DNA of 64,000 bases from Orbaceae bacterium ESL0727 (GTDB lineage Bacteria; Pseudomonadota; Gammaproteobacteria; Enterobacterales; Orbaceae). The notes below the pieces were generated by a model. It made no database searches. It was given only the letters and a program-made list of their open reading frames with translations, and had not been told where the DNA came from. The translations under genes were made by a program, and so were the position numbers. Shown here in pieces: positions 42,339 through 52,984 of the stretch. Positions within the stretch are counted from its first letter, which is position 1. Each line of letters starts with the position of its first letter. The stretch covers positions 1,550,001 to 1,614,000 of the forward strand of contig JAQTHY010000001.1 in assembly GCA_029433345.1 (NCBI GenBank), written 5' to 3'.

Positions 42339-43931
42339 ATGACAGAACATGCTTATTTAGAGGAAGTTAACGCACGTAGAACATTTGCGATTATTTCTCA
42401 CCCGGATGCGGGTAAAACCACAATTACTGAAAAAGTCTTACTTTTTGGTCACGCTATCCAAACAGCAGGCACGGTTAAAGGGCGAGGTGCGAATGCATTG
42501 CATGCCAAGTCCGACTGGATGGAGATGGAAAAGCAGCGTGGTATTTCGATCACCACTTCGGTGATGCAATTCCCATATCATAACTGTTTAGTTAATTTGC
42601 TTGATACCCCAGGGCATGAGGACTTTTCGGAAGATACTTACCGCACATTAACGGCGGTAGATAGCTGTTTGATGGTGATTGATGCCGCGAAAGGGGTGGA
42701 AGATCGTACCCGCAAATTAATGGAAGTCACCCGCTTACGTAGTACACCGATTTTGACTTTTATGAATAAACTGGATCGCGATATTCGTGATCCGATGGAA
42801 CTGTTAGATGAAGTGGAAAATGAGCTTAACATTATGTGCGCCCCCATTACCTGGCCAATTGGTTGCGGTAAGTTATTTAAGGGAATCTACCATCTCGCTA
42901 AAGACGAAACTTATCTTTATCAAAGTGGTAAAGGTCACACCATTCAAGAAGTGCGGATTGTTAAAGGGCTGAATAACCCTGACTTAGATATTGCTGTCGG
43001 GGATGATTTAGCCGCACAGTTACGCAGTGAACTTGAGTTAGTGCAAGGCGCTTCGAATGCTTTTGATCTTGATGCCTTCTTAAGCGGTGATTTGACACCT
43101 GTCTTTTTTGGAACAGCATTAGGGAATTTTGGGGTTGACCATATGTTAGATGGGTTAACCGCATGGGCACCCAAACCTCAGCCACGTAAAACCGATAAAC
43201 GTATCGTTGAGGCAACAGAACCGACCTTTTCTGGTTTTGTATTTAAAATACAAGCTAATATGGATCCGAAACATCGCGATCGTGTTGCCTTTTTACGAAT
43301 TGTTTCTGGCAAATATGAAAAAGGAATGAAATTACATCATGCTAGACTTAATAAAGAAGTGGTGATTTCTGATGCATTGACTTTTATGGCAGGGGATCGT
43401 GAACAGGTAGAAGAAGCTTATGCCGGCGATATTATTGGCTTGCATAATCATGGTACGATTCAAATAGGCGATACTTTTACTCAGGGTGAAAATCTTAAAT
43501 TTACCGGAATTCCTAATTTTGCGCCAGAACTTTTTAGACGTATTCGTTTGAAAGATCCGCTTAAACAAAAGCAGCTGTTAAAAGGCTTGGTACAGTTATC
43601 TGAAGAGGGTGCGGTACAAGTTTTCCGTCCATTAATTAATAATGATCTGATTGTTGGTGCCGTAGGTGTGTTACAGTTTGATGTTGTTGTTGCACGTTTA
43701 AAATCAGAATATAACGTTGAAGCTATTTATGAACCTATCAATGTGACAACAGCTCGTTGGGTGGAGTCTCATGATAATAAGAAATTGGAAGAGTTTAAAC
43801 GTAAATGCGAACAACATTTGGCGTTAGATGGTGGTGATAATCTTGCTTATATTGCCCCAAGTATGGTGAATTTAAATTTAACACAGGAACGTTACCCTGA
43901 AATTGAATTTAGACAGACGCGTGAGCATTAA
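42339..43931 (+). CDS. prfC: Peptide chain release factor 3
   Basis: GTPase that removes RF1/RF2 from ribosomes after termination. The 530-residue length equals the E. coli protein (529). GTPase motifs are intact: SHPDAGKTT (residues 20-28), [26 protein letters not shown] and MNKLDRD. The C-terminal domain includes [20 protein letters not shown] and [14 protein letters not shown]. Its last bases GTGAGCATTAATT recur 28 bp later, after the stop. The ribosome site is weak. Confidence 0.98.
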   Translation: MTEHAYLEEVNARRTFAIISHPDAGKTTITEKVLLFGHAIQTAGTVKGRGANALHAKSDWMEMEKQRGISITTSVMQFPYHNCLVNLLDTPGHEDFSEDTYRTLTAVDSCLMVIDAAKGVEDRTRKLMEVTRLRSTPILTFMNKLDRDIRDPMELLDEVENELNIMCAPITWPIGCGKLFKGIYHLAKDETYLYQSGKGHTIQEVRIVKGLNNPDLDIAVGDDLAAQLRSELELVQGASNAFDLDAFLSGDLTPVFFGTALGNFGVDHMLDGLTAWAPKPQPRKTDKRIVEATEPTFSGFVFKIQANMDPKHRDRVAFLRIVSGKYEKGMKLHHARLNKEVVISDALTFMAGDREQVEEAYAGDIIGLHNHGTIQIGDTFTQGENLKFTGIPNFAPELFRRIRLKDPLKQKQLLKGLVQLSEEGAVQVFRPLINNDLIVGAVGVLQFDVVVARLKSEYNVEAIYEPINVTTARWVESHDNKKLEEFKRKCEQHLALDGGDNLAYIAPSMVNLNLTQERYPEIEFRQTREH

Positions 43932-43961
43932 TTTGTAAATTTTAGTGTGTGAGCATTAATT
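43921..43961 (+). repeat. Direct repeat of the prfC 3' end
   Basis: GTGAGCATTAATT occurs at 43921-43933 (including the TAA stop) and again at 43949-43961: an exact 13-bp copy at 28-bp distance. Confidence 0.7.
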
Positions 43962-43994
43962 AAAGTGTGATAGGTGAAATTGAGGAGTACAGAA

Positions 43995-46976
43995 GTGAAT
44001 ACAAAAAACGTGAATATAACGAGTGTTACGCTAAAAAATAAGTGGTTAATGTTGCCATCGCAAGTTATACTTTTTGTTTTTACGTTATTGGTTTACCTCA
44101 TGTTAATTTGTAGCCAGACATTTTTGGCTCGTCACGCTTTAGCGATTGAAAATAAACTGACTCGCCCAATTTTGTTAGAAAAAATTCACCAAAGTGATCG
44201 CGATGGTCGTCAATACGAAGTCATTGAACTCGATAATAAGATGCGGGTGTTATTAGTGTCTGATCCTAATGCCGCTAAATCATTGGCTTCATTGGCATTG
44301 CCAGTTGGTTCATTACAAGATCCAAAAAATCAGCAGGGGTTGGCTCATTATACTGAACATATGGTGTTAATGGGATCGAAGAAATACCCAGAACCTTCTA
44401 ATTTTTCACAATTCTTAAGTCGACATGCAGGTAGTTATAATGCAAGCACCGCTGCCTATCGAACAGCCTTTTATTTTGAAGTCGAAAACAGTGCCTTTGA
44501 GCCAGCTTTAGACAGGTTAGCCGATGCGATTGCCGAACCGCTGTTAGATCCCCAATTTGCCGATAAAGAACGTAATGCTGTCAATGCTGAAATGACGATG
44601 GCAAGATCAAACGATGGATTTCGAATTAAACAGGTCGATGCCGAAACGCTCAATCCTGCCCATCCTGCAGCCCAGTTTTCAGGTGGCAATTTAGAGACAC
44701 TCAGCGATAAAGTGGTTGATCATATCAGCAATAAATTACAAAAATCATTAGTCAATTTTTATCAGAATTATTATTCCGCTAATATTATGGTTGGCGTAAT
44801 CTACAGTAATCAAGCGATCACCTCTCTGACTAAGTTAGCGGAAAATACGTTTGGTCGTATTGCCAATAAAAATGTGACAGTCGAACCGATTAGTGTGAAT
44901 GCTTTACCGCCAGAAACGTTGGCTAAGCAGATCAGTATGATTCCGGCACAACCGAAAAAATTACTCTATCTTCAGTTTCCTATTGAGAATAATTTAGCCA
45001 AATTTGCTGATAAAAGTGATGAATATATTGCTTATATGATTAGTAATCGTAGCCAAAATACATTATTTGATCAGTTGCAAAAGTTAGGTTTGATTGAAAG
45101 TATTCAAGCGGATAGTGATCCTGTTCGTTATGGTAACAGTGGTGTATTTACGATTACCGCCAACTTGACTGATGCGGGCGTGGCGCAAAAAGATAGTGTG
45201 ATTGCGGCAATTTTTAATTATTTGACACTGATTCAGAAAGAAGGGGTGTCTGATGATTATTATCAAGAAATCAAAAAAGTGTTAGCACTGAATTTTAAAT
45301 ATCAAAGTGTTGAGCGTGACATGGGATATGTGGAATGGCTATCCGATCAGATGTTGCTTTATCCGATTCAAAATGTCTTAGATGCTGACTATGTGGCTAA
45401 TAATTTTGATAAAGCAGCCATTATTGATCGTCTAAAAAACCTGACTATCGATAATGCGAGAATTTGGTTGATTGCACCTGCACAACTGACTAATAAGAAG
45501 GCCTATTTTGTTGATGCGCCGTATAAGATTGAAAATATTAGTGCTGAACAAAAAAATAGTTGGCTAAATCGATCGTTTAAATTCGATTTACCGGAACTCA
45601 ATCCTTATATTCCTGATGATTTTTCACTTGTTGCCGAGGGAAATAATCAGCAAGCTACTTCAGCCTTTAGTCCATTGGGAAATCATATTCATTTCCCAAG
45701 CCATTATTTTGCTGATGAACCCAAAGCCGCGATAGCTTTGTCATTGCGCAGCAATCAGGCATTAAGTGATGTTAAATCACAAGTTGCATTTAGTTTACTT
45801 GATTATCTGGTTGGGCGAAATTTAGCACAATTGCAATTTCAAGCCAGTGTTGCTGGTATGTCGTTATCGACGTCAAGTGATGAAGGTTTATTAATATCGG
45901 CAAGTGGTTTTAGTCAGCATCTTCCTGATATGGTTTTAGCCATACTAAACAGTTACCAGCAAATTACCTTAGATGAGCAGAGCTTAACGTTAGCCAAATC
46001 GTGGTATATGCAACAGTTAGATGCCGCGGATCAAGCTAAAAGCTATTCGTTGGCTATGCAACCGGTTAATGCCTTATCGTCTGTTCCTTATTTTAGCCGT
46101 GATCTAAAAAGGCAGACTACCGAGATTATTACTGTCAATGATATTATGGCTTATCGTGATAAATTGTTAGCAAATTGTGTACCTTATATGCTAAGCATTG
46201 GGAATATTTCGAATCAAACATCACAGGGACTCTATCAGTCAGTAAAAAATCGAGTGGGGCATTCGTTAGATCAACTTAGATCTCAATTTACACCAACTCC
46301 GCGTATTCGTATTACGAAAACGATGGATGCAAAGTTTACACAATTGGCCGCCAGCACGGATAATGCTTTACTTATGAGCTATCTTCCTGCAGATTATGAT
46401 GAGATTAACGGTCGCGTGTTAAGTTATACGTTGTATAAAATTATTTCTCCATGGTTTTATGATCAGTTACGCAGTAATGAACAGTTAGGTTACGCTGTTT
46501 TTGCGATGCCTGTTTATGTGGGGGAATCATCAGGAATTGGTTTCTTAATTCAAAGTAATCAATATGATCCGCAATCTTTAAAAGATCGTTATCAACAGTT
46601 TTATCCTGTTATGGGCGATAAACTTGCGCGGCTATCAGATACCGATATTGAGCAGTACAAAAAAGGTGTGATTGACGAACTTAATATGCCACCACAGACA
46701 CTTGATGAAGAATTTGAGCGTTATATGGCAGATTTTCGATTATCACGTTTTAGTTTTGATTCACGAAGCAAACGTATTGCGCAAGCGAAACAGGTAACTA
46801 AACAAGATTTAGTGAAATTTTATCAACAATCAGTGTTAGAAAATAAGGGGTTGATGTTGGTTTCACAAGTATTAGGTAAAGCGACTGGTTCGACTAAACA
46901 ACCCGTTGCGATAAGTGATTATCATGAATTTACAACGGCATCGCAGTTGCAGAAACTTTTATTTGAACAAAACTAA
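43995..46976 (+). CDS. ptrA: Protease III (pitrilysin family, M16)
   Basis: Zinc metalloprotease that degrades small peptides such as insulin fragments in the periplasm. The inverted zinc motif HxxEH is present as His118-Tyr-Thr-Glu-His122, and ERNAVNAEM supplies the distal Glu near residue 195. C-terminal inactive M16 domains (SPWFYDQLRSNEQLGYAVFAMP) complete the protein. GTG at 43995 is preferred since GAGGAG lies 7 nt before it; it gives 993 residues with an unusually long N-terminus: hydrophobic residues 23-40 precede a possible cleavage site after HALA. An upstream GTG at 43974 is possible. recBCD, its usual neighbours in E. coli, are absent. Confidence 0.92.
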   Translation: MNTKNVNITSVTLKNKWLMLPSQVILFVFTLLVYLMLICSQTFLARHALAIENKLTRPILLEKIHQSDRDGRQYEVIELDNKMRVLLVSDPNAAKSLASLALPVGSLQDPKNQQGLAHYTEHMVLMGSKKYPEPSNFSQFLSRHAGSYNASTAAYRTAFYFEVENSAFEPALDRLADAIAEPLLDPQFADKERNAVNAEMTMARSNDGFRIKQVDAETLNPAHPAAQFSGGNLETLSDKVVDHISNKLQKSLVNFYQNYYSANIMVGVIYSNQAITSLTKLAENTFGRIANKNVTVEPISVNALPPETLAKQISMIPAQPKKLLYLQFPIENNLAKFADKSDEYIAYMISNRSQNTLFDQLQKLGLIESIQADSDPVRYGNSGVFTITANLTDAGVAQKDSVIAAIFNYLTLIQKEGVSDDYYQEIKKVLALNFKYQSVERDMGYVEWLSDQMLLYPIQNVLDADYVANNFDKAAIIDRLKNLTIDNARIWLIAPAQLTNKKAYFVDAPYKIENISAEQKNSWLNRSFKFDLPELNPYIPDDFSLVAEGNNQQATSAFSPLGNHIHFPSHYFADEPKAAIALSLRSNQALSDVKSQVAFSLLDYLVGRNLAQLQFQASVAGMSLSTSSDEGLLISASGFSQHLPDMVLAILNSYQQITLDEQSLTLAKSWYMQQLDAADQAKSYSLAMQPVNALSSVPYFSRDLKRQTTEIITVNDIMAYRDKLLANCVPYMLSIGNISNQTSQGLYQSVKNRVGHSLDQLRSQFTPTPRIRITKTMDAKFTQLAASTDNALLMSYLPADYDEINGRVLSYTLYKIISPWFYDQLRSNEQLGYAVFAMPVYVGESSGIGFLIQSNQYDPQSLKDRYQQFYPVMGDKLARLSDTDIEQYKKGVIDELNMPPQTLDEEFERYMADFRLSRFSFDSRSKRIAQAKQVTKQDLVKFYQQSVLENKGLMLVSQVLGKATGSTKQPVAISDYHEFTTASQLQKLLFEQN

Positions 46977-46997
46977 TCCAACATAACGTGCGGCATT

Positions 46998-47028
46998 TAT
47001 ATTCTGTTATTAAAAATGACAGAATATA
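46998..47028 (+). terminator. Hairpin after ptrA
   Basis: TATATTCTGT and ACAGAATATA form a perfect 10-bp stem with an 11-nt loop 21 nt past the protease stop, followed by a second small hairpin near 47030-47060. No U-run; likely a transcript 3' end. Confidence 0.45.
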
Positions 47029-47236
47029 ACAGAGCCTAATCTACAAGGCTAAGCTCTGCAATATGTTGTCGGTTTTTCCCCATATCAATACAGATAACCA
47101 AGGGGATAAGATAGTCTTTTGGGAAATACGGAAATATAAAAAATAGCATTAGAACGTTATCCTGAAAATTTTAATAATTAATTGACTTTATTATTTATTT
47201 TCATATGTTAAACTGCACCCAATTAAATAAATTGGG

Positions 47237-48124
47237 ATGATGATAAATATGAGTGCTATCGATTTTATTGATTATTATGCGATTGGGCAACGCTTGCGCG
47301 CTTATCGTATAGCTGCTTCGTTACGGGCAGAAGATGTGGCGTCACATTTATCTATTTCGAGAGCAGCGGTTTATCGACTTGAAAAAGGTGAGATTGTTAA
47401 AATCGAAACTTTAGGGCGATTAGCCAATTTGTTAAATACTTCTTTAGCCAGTCTACTGGGAATTGATACTGAATACTATTCTCGTGGCGAAGGTTTTTTT
47501 GAGCGAATGCGCCAACTTGAAGCAGAATCCACGCATATCTATTCTCTCTTCGATCCTTATTCGTTTTTATTAATGTCGGATGATTATTTAATGCATCTGG
47601 CAACTATGCTGGCTGAATCTAATGACCAGGTCGATAATAATGAATATGCGATAATATTGGATATTTTAAAAGCGCGTAAAACGCAATTTTATCAATCAGA
47701 ACATAAAATTATTAATTTAATCAGCTTGCGTAATGTTGAACGTTTTTTACATCTTGGTTTAGTGGGGAAACTGGATCTGTCACCCGGTAAAAAGTCGGAA
47801 CGTATGTTATTTGCGCGAAGAGAAGTGTATCATTTGATCGATTTATTGGAACAAAAACAGATTACGCCAACCATTGCGATTACCGAACAAGCTATTCCTT
47901 CATTTACTTTTCAAATCTTTTATCAGCATAAACAACCTATCGCACTGGCGACGAGTCCTTTTAGGTTAGGTGAGCTCCCTAATGTGACGACAGGTATAGC
48001 TTCGGTTACCTCGTCTAATCATGCGATTAAATTGTATCGTCATCTTTTTGATACGTTGTGGGAAAATGCAGCTAAAGATAAGCAGGCGATTATGTTGTTA
48101 AAAGAGACATTGGAAAAATTTTAA
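47237..48124 (+). CDS. XRE-family transcription regulator with large C-terminal domain
   Basis: An N-terminal helix-turn-helix of the Cro/CI type is clear near residues 15-72 (IGQRLRAYRIAASLRAEDVASHLSISRAAVYRLEKGEI...LANLLNTSLASLLGI). The remaining about 215 residues form a soluble domain that I do not recognise, containing LFDPYSFLLMSDDYL and PTIAITEQAIPSFTFQIFYQ; it may bind a ligand. The exact start is uncertain, since a second ATG lies four codons downstream. It sits 57 nt upstream of aroA on the same strand, where E. coli has serC, so it might be co-transcribed with or control aroA. Confidence 0.8.
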   Translation: MMINMSAIDFIDYYAIGQRLRAYRIAASLRAEDVASHLSISRAAVYRLEKGEIVKIETLGRLANLLNTSLASLLGIDTEYYSRGEGFFERMRQLEAESTHIYSLFDPYSFLLMSDDYLMHLATMLAESNDQVDNNEYAIILDILKARKTQFYQSEHKIINLISLRNVERFLHLGLVGKLDLSPGKKSERMLFARREVYHLIDLLEQKQITPTIAITEQAIPSFTFQIFYQHKQPIALATSPFRLGELPNVTTGIASVTSSNHAIKLYRHLFDTLWENAAKDKQAIMLLKETLEKF

Positions 48125-48181
48125 ATATTAAGTAATAATAAAAGTAACAAAAAATAAAAAATTACTGACAAGAGAGTCATT

Positions 48182-49474
48182 ATGTCATCTTTAACTTTAC
48201 AACCAATTACTAAATTTAGCGGAACTATTAATTTACCTGGTTCTAAAAGTGTTTCTAACCGTGCATTATTGTTATCTGCTTTGAGTAAAGGTAACACACG
48301 ATTAACTAATTTATTGGATAGTGATGATGTGCATTATATGTTAGATGCCCTCGCTGCACTTGGCGTTAATTACCAACTGGCCAATGATCGTACTATCTGT
48401 GATATCGAAGGTGTGGGTGGTGCATTGTATGCAGATCATGCATTAGAACTGTTTTTAGGTAATGCGGGTACAGCTATGCGGCCATTAACAGCAGCATTAT
48501 GTCTAAATCATAATCATTCTGCGAATAATATTGTGTTGACTGGCGATCCACGAATGAAAGAACGTCCAATTAAACATTTGGTCGATGCATTACGGCAAGG
48601 TGGCGCCACTATTGATTATTTAGAAAATGAGGGTTATCCACCGCTGCATATTCAAGGCGGTTTTATGGGGGGCAAGATTGCTGTCGATGGATCGGTTTCC
48701 AGCCAATTTCTAACTGCATTATTAATGATTGTGCCGCTGGCAGAAAAAGATAGCGAAATTACGATTGTGGGTGATTTAGTTTCGAAACCGTATATTGATA
48801 TCACGATTAAGATGATGAAAATTTTTGGTGTGACAGTAGATAACCAAAATTATCAAAAATTTTTAGTTAAGGGACAACAAAATTACAGCTCACCTAAAAA
48901 TTATTTAGTGGAAGGCGATGCATCTTCTGCATCCTATTTTCTCGCGGCTGCCGCGATTAAAGGCGGAACCGTTCGTGTTACCGGTATTGGTAAAAAGAGT
49001 TTGCAAGGCGATACCTCTTTTGCCCAGGTACTTGAAAAAATGGGTGCCCACATTACATGGGGTGATGATTTTATTGAATGCAGCAAAGGAGAACTCCATG
49101 GGATTGATATGGATATGAATCATATCCCTGATGCCGCAATGACGATTGCGACTACAGCATTATTTGCTAAAGGACCAACCACGATTCGTAACATTTATAA
49201 TTGGCGAGTTAAAGAAACCGATAGACTAAGTGCTATGGCAACGGAATTGCGTAAAGTAGGGGCAACGGTTGAAGAAGGTGAAGATTATATTACGGTGGTT
49301 CCGCCCGTTAAATTTAAACATGCTAAGATTGAAACTTATAAAGATCACCGTATGGCAATGTGTTTTTCACTAGTCGCACTGTCGGATACACCGGTAACGA
49401 TTTTAGATCCGCAATGTACGACCAAAACGTTCCCTGATTATTTTGAAAAGTTTATGAGTTTTAAAAAAGCATAA
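48182..49474 (+). CDS. aroA: 3-phosphoshikimate 1-carboxyvinyltransferase (EPSP synthase)
   Basis: Shikimate-pathway enzyme joining phosphoenolpyruvate and shikimate 3-phosphate. The 430-residue class I protein has [53 protein letters not shown], and the catalytic [13 protein letters not shown] and [18 protein letters not shown] precedes the start. It starts the conserved aroA-cmk-rpsA-ihfB block, but serC, its usual upstream partner, is absent here. Confidence 0.98.
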   Translation: MSSLTLQPITKFSGTINLPGSKSVSNRALLLSALSKGNTRLTNLLDSDDVHYMLDALAALGVNYQLANDRTICDIEGVGGALYADHALELFLGNAGTAMRPLTAALCLNHNHSANNIVLTGDPRMKERPIKHLVDALRQGGATIDYLENEGYPPLHIQGGFMGGKIAVDGSVSSQFLTALLMIVPLAEKDSEITIVGDLVSKPYIDITIKMMKIFGVTVDNQNYQKFLVKGQQNYSSPKNYLVEGDASSASYFLAAAAIKGGTVRVTGIGKKSLQGDTSFAQVLEKMGAHITWGDDFIECSKGELHGIDMDMNHIPDAAMTIATTALFAKGPTTIRNIYNWRVKETDRLSAMATELRKVGATVEEGEDYITVVPPVKFKHAKIETYKDHRMAMCFSLVALSDTPVTILDPQCTTKTFPDYFEKFMSFKKA

Positions 49475-49544
49475 TATTATCTATGTTATAAATGCTATAA
49501 CAGACTAAAAATGAGATATTTTGCTACATTTAATTAATGGGTGA

Positions 49545-50243
49545 ATGAAGAGAATGAATCAGACTAATACAACAATTCCTGTTATTACTATTGATGGTCC
49601 TAGTGGCGTAGGAAAGGGGACATTAAGCCATGCACTCGCTAACCATTTTGGTTGGCATCTTCTTGATTCAGGCGCGATTTATCGGGTGCTTGCATTATCT
49701 GCTTTAGATCACCATCTTTCATTAGACGATGAAAACCGCCTTGCACAATTAGCCTTAAATTTATCATTAACATTTGATACACATGACGATGAGGCCAAAG
49801 TGTTATTAGATGGGCTTGATGTGTCGCAAGACATTCGTCGTGAAGAAGTCGGCGGAACCGCATCTAAAATTGCTGCCTTGGCAAAGGTTCGGACTGCACT
49901 GTTACAGCGTCAACGTGATTTTCGGCAGCTACCAGGACTTATTGCTGATGGGCGAGATATGGGAACGGTGGTTTTTAGTGATGCACCCGTCAAAATATTT
50001 CTTGACGCCAGCGCAAAATCCCGTGCGGAAAGGCGTATGAATCAGTTGCGGAGTAAACAAATTTGTGCTACATTCGACGAAATTTTGCAGGAGATAACTG
50101 CACGTGATGTGCGTGATCGTAATCGTACTGTTGCGCCTTTAAAACCTGCTGAGGATGCACTAATAATTGATACCACGTCACTTTCTATCAGTGATGTATT
50201 TGAACAATCAATTAACTACATAAATAATAGACATATTATGTAA
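49545..50243 (+). CDS. cmk: Cytidylate kinase
   Basis: Phosphorylates CMP and dCMP. The P-loop [14 protein letters not shown] (about residues 16-28), the substrate segment [29 protein letters not shown] and [14 protein letters not shown] are all conserved; 232 residues is normal. The start could also be the ATG three codons later. The gene's end (TGTAAGTAACAAA, including the stop) is duplicated 16 nt downstream. rpsA follows after a short leader that contains a possible upstream reading frame. Confidence 0.97.
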   Translation: MKRMNQTNTTIPVITIDGPSGVGKGTLSHALANHFGWHLLDSGAIYRVLALSALDHHLSLDDENRLAQLALNLSLTFDTHDDEAKVLLDGLDVSQDIRREEVGGTASKIAALAKVRTALLQRQRDFRQLPGLIADGRDMGTVVFSDAPVKIFLDASAKSRAERRMNQLRSKQICATFDEILQEITARDVRDRNRTVAPLKPAEDALIIDTTSLSISDVFEQSINYINNRHIM

Positions 50244-50267
50244 GTAACAAACTGTGTAAGTAACAAA
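50239..50267 (+). repeat. 16-bp direct duplication across the cmk stop codon
   Basis: TGTAAGTAACAAA at 50239 (including the TAA stop) recurs exactly at 50255. This is one of several gene-end duplications in the window. Confidence 0.7.
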
Positions 50268-50362
50268 TGTGCATTTCATGTAATTTGATCTAATTAACCG
50301 TTTATTTTTCCCAATTAAAAAAGGAGAAAGTAAACAAGCTCTACTTCAAGGATGAGGAGAGT

Positions 50363-50416
50363 ATGATAAACAACCCCACAAAACATGAGGTGATGTGGAC
50401 GTTAATTTTAACTTAA
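50363..50416 (+). CDS. Possible 17-aa leader peptide upstream of rpsA
   Basis: GAGGAGAGT precedes an ATG opening a 17-codon frame ([17 protein letters not shown]) that stops 10 nt before the rpsA ATG. The upstream ribosome site is much better than that of rpsA itself. rpsA mRNA in E. coli is autoregulated through a structured, SD-poor start region, so translation of this peptide could couple to rpsA. It may be a chance frame. Confidence 0.4.
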   Translation: MINNPTKHEVMWTLILT

Positions 50417-50426
50417 AGTAGAAAAT

Positions 50427-52109
50427 ATGACTGAATCTTTTGCTCAACTCTTTGAAGAGTCTTTAAATCAACTAGATACTCGCTCTGGTGGAATGATCCG
50501 TGGTACCGTCGTTGCAATCGACAAAGATGTCGTTTTAGTGGACGCAGGTCTGAAATCAGAATCTGCTATTCCTGTAGAACAATTTAAAAATGCCCAAGGC
50601 GAATTAGAAGTTAAAGTCGGCGACGAAGTCGACGTAGTTCTTGACTCTATCGAAGATGGCTTTGGTGAAACAATCTTATCTCGTGAGAAAGCTAAACGTC
50701 ACGAAGCTTGGTTAACACTTGAAAAAGCGGTTGACGATGCAACTACAGTAATCGGTGTGATTAATGGTAAAGTGAAAGGTGGCTTTACAGTTGATCTTAA
50801 CGGTGTACGTGCTTTCCTTCCAGGTTCACTTGTTGACGTACGTCCTCTTCGTGATACTTCACACATTGAAAATCGTGAAATTGAATTAAAAGTTATTAAG
50901 TTAGATCAAAAACGTAATAACGTTGTTGTTTCACGTCGTGCGGTTATCGAATCTGAAAATAGTGCAGAAAGAGAACAACTACTTGAAAATCTTCAAGAGG
51001 GTGCAGAAGTTAAAGGGATCATTAAAAATCTTACCGATTACGGTGCATTTGTTGATCTTGGCGGTGTTGATGGTTTACTTCATATTACTGATATGGCTTG
51101 GAAACGTGTTAAACATCCAAGCGAAGTGGTTGAAGTCGGTCAAGAATTAATGGTTAAAGTCCTTAAATTTGATAAAGACCGTTCACGTGTCTCTTTAGGC
51201 TTGAAACAATTAGGTGAAGATCCATGGGTATCTATCGCTAAACGTTATCCTGAAGGTACTAAAGTGACAGGTAAAGTAACAAACTTAACTGATTATGGTT
51301 GCTTTGTTGAAATCGAAACTGGTGTTGAAGGTTTAGTTCACGTTTCAGAAATGGATTGGACTAATAAAAATATTCACCCATCTAAAGTGGTTAGTCTTGG
51401 TGATGTGGTTGAAGTTGTGGTACTTGAAATTGATGAGGAACGTCGTCGTATTTCTCTTGGCCTTAAACAATGTAAACAAAACCCATGGTTACAATTTGCT
51501 GAAACACACAATAAAGGTGATCATGTTAAAGGTAAGATTAAATCAATCACTGATTTCGGTATCTTCATTGGTTTAGAAGGCGGTATTGATGGTTTAGTTC
51601 ACCTTTCTGACATTTCTTGGAATGTTTCAGGCGAAGAAGCGGTTAAAGCTTATAAGAAAGGCGATGATATTGAAGCTGTTGTGTTACAAGTTGATGCTGA
51701 TCGTGAACGTATCTCATTAGGCGTTAAACAATTAGAAGACGATCCATTTAACAATTTTGCTGCTAATTATAAGAAAGGCACTATTGTTAAAGGTAATGTT
51801 ATCGGTGTTGAAGATAAAGGTGCGGTTGTTGAAATCGCGAAAGGTGTTGAAGGCTACTTAAAAGCACAAGACATTTCTCGTGAACGTATCGAAGATGCAA
51901 CAACTGTTCTTAAAGTTGGTGATGAAGTTGAAGCGAAGATTATTAGCATTGATCGTAAAGCTCGCAATATCGCACTATCTATTCGCGCTAAAGATGAAGC
52001 TGATGAAAAAGAAGCACTTGCTGCTGTCAATAATACGACAACTCAAGAAGAAGCATCTTTTACTAACGCGATGGCTGAAGCATTTAAAGCTGCGTCAAAA
52101 ACTGAATAA
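50427..52109 (+). CDS. rpsA: 30S ribosomal protein S1
   Basis: Largest ribosomal protein; binds mRNA and helps initiation. The 560-residue protein contains six S1 (OB-fold) repeats, e.g. [90 protein letters not shown] and [33 protein letters not shown]. The N-terminal S2-binding region [13 protein letters not shown] is typical. No good Shine-Dalgarno precedes its start, as in E. coli where S1 autoregulates. An excellent intrinsic terminator follows. Confidence 0.99.
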   Translation: MTESFAQLFEESLNQLDTRSGGMIRGTVVAIDKDVVLVDAGLKSESAIPVEQFKNAQGELEVKVGDEVDVVLDSIEDGFGETILSREKAKRHEAWLTLEKAVDDATTVIGVINGKVKGGFTVDLNGVRAFLPGSLVDVRPLRDTSHIENREIELKVIKLDQKRNNVVVSRRAVIESENSAEREQLLENLQEGAEVKGIIKNLTDYGAFVDLGGVDGLLHITDMAWKRVKHPSEVVEVGQELMVKVLKFDKDRSRVSLGLKQLGEDPWVSIAKRYPEGTKVTGKVTNLTDYGCFVEIETGVEGLVHVSEMDWTNKNIHPSKVVSLGDVVEVVVLEIDEERRRISLGLKQCKQNPWLQFAETHNKGDHVKGKIKSITDFGIFIGLEGGIDGLVHLSDISWNVSGEEAVKAYKKGDDIEAVVLQVDADRERISLGVKQLEDDPFNNFAANYKKGTIVKGNVIGVEDKGAVVEIAKGVEGYLKAQDISRERIEDATTVLKVGDEVEAKIISIDRKARNIALSIRAKDEADEKEALAAVNNTTTQEEASFTNAMAEAFKAASKTE

Positions 52110-52123
52110 AGCGTTTTGTTTTG

Positions 52124-52151
52124 AAAAAAAGAGGGTTTTCCCTCTTTTTTT
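52124..52151 (+). terminator. Rho-independent terminator after rpsA
   Basis: AAAAAAAGAGGG, loop TTTT, CCCTCTTTTTTT: a perfect stem with long U-run 14 nt after the rpsA stop; effective in both directions. Confidence 0.95.
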
Positions 52152-52236
52152 GTAAAAAAACTTTCTTTTTATAATATATAGTATAAAATGAATGAGTTAA
52201 TAACAATATAAAAGCTATATTATAATAGGGGTGATC

Positions 52237-52524
52237 ATGAACAGATCGGATTTAGCAGAAAAAATAGCAAACTGGAGGACACATCTTCCTGTTCAGCTAG
52301 TTGACGACGTAGTAAGAGATATTATTGAACAAATTGCCTTGGCGATGGAAAAAAATGATCGTGTTGAAATTCGCGGTTTTGGTAGTTTTGGATTGAACTA
52401 TCGTGCGCCCCGTAAGGCTAGAAACCCGCGTACTGGTGGTAATGTAGACGTAAAACATAAATATATTCCGCATTTCAAACCAGGTAAAGAGTTACGCGAA
52501 AGAGTTAATAACGCTGCTGCTTAA
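52237..52524 (+). CDS. ihfB: Integration host factor subunit beta
   Basis: DNA-bending nucleoid protein, partner of IHF-alpha. The 95-residue protein has EIRGFGSFGLNYRAPRKARNPRTG, the DNA-contacting arm, and YIPHFKPGKELRERV. ATG at 52237 was chosen over a GTG two codons earlier because AGGGG lies upstream and the length matches. It is flanked by intrinsic terminators, so is likely its own transcript. Confidence 0.98.
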   Translation: MNRSDLAEKIANWRTHLPVQLVDDVVRDIIEQIALAMEKNDRVEIRGFGSFGLNYRAPRKARNPRTGGNVDVKHKYIPHFKPGKELRERVNNAAA

Positions 52525-52592
52525 ATAACATTAGGTTATTCATATATAGTTTTATCTATTTTTTAGATGTTATTTAGCGTACCAAATTTCAT

Positions 52593-52627
52593 AAAAAGCC
52601 TTTGTAATTTTACAAAGGCTTTTTATT
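52593..52627 (+). terminator. Rho-independent terminator after ihfB
   Basis: AAAAAGCCTTTGTAA and TTACAAAGGCTTTTT form a long perfect stem with a T-run, 68 nt after ihfB. The rest of the gap to comEC (52628-52984) shows no supported gene; a frame at 52702-52959 lacks coding features. Confidence 0.95.
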
Positions 52628-52984
52628 TTGTGGTATGCCTTATCACTTATCAGTCATTATTTGTTACTGCTTGACTATCTAATTATTCTTTCCAAAGAAT
52701 TATGCAAGATCAAATTTTTTCTGTTTTATATTTTAACAATATCACGGAAAAAAGTTTTTCAATTTTCTGCGTTATAAAAATCTCTTTGTTGACTCATATA
52801 CCAGAGAGAGTAAACAGGATACTTAAATCCAAAATAACAGCAGTACTTTGTATAGTCTTAATAATAAATATCATCAAAATAAATTGTGGAAGCTATCTCG
52901 CAAAAATAGTCATTTATTCTAAGGCCACTATGACAACATGTTATGCTGTTTTTCTTTAAAATGATCTAGCAATATCTTTAAATA

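Noticed and set aside
52702-52959. 85-residue frame between ihfB and comEC
   Set aside because: No ribosome site, odd composition rich in Ile/Lys/Cys, no recognised family, and it sits in AT-rich intergenic sequence; treated as chance.
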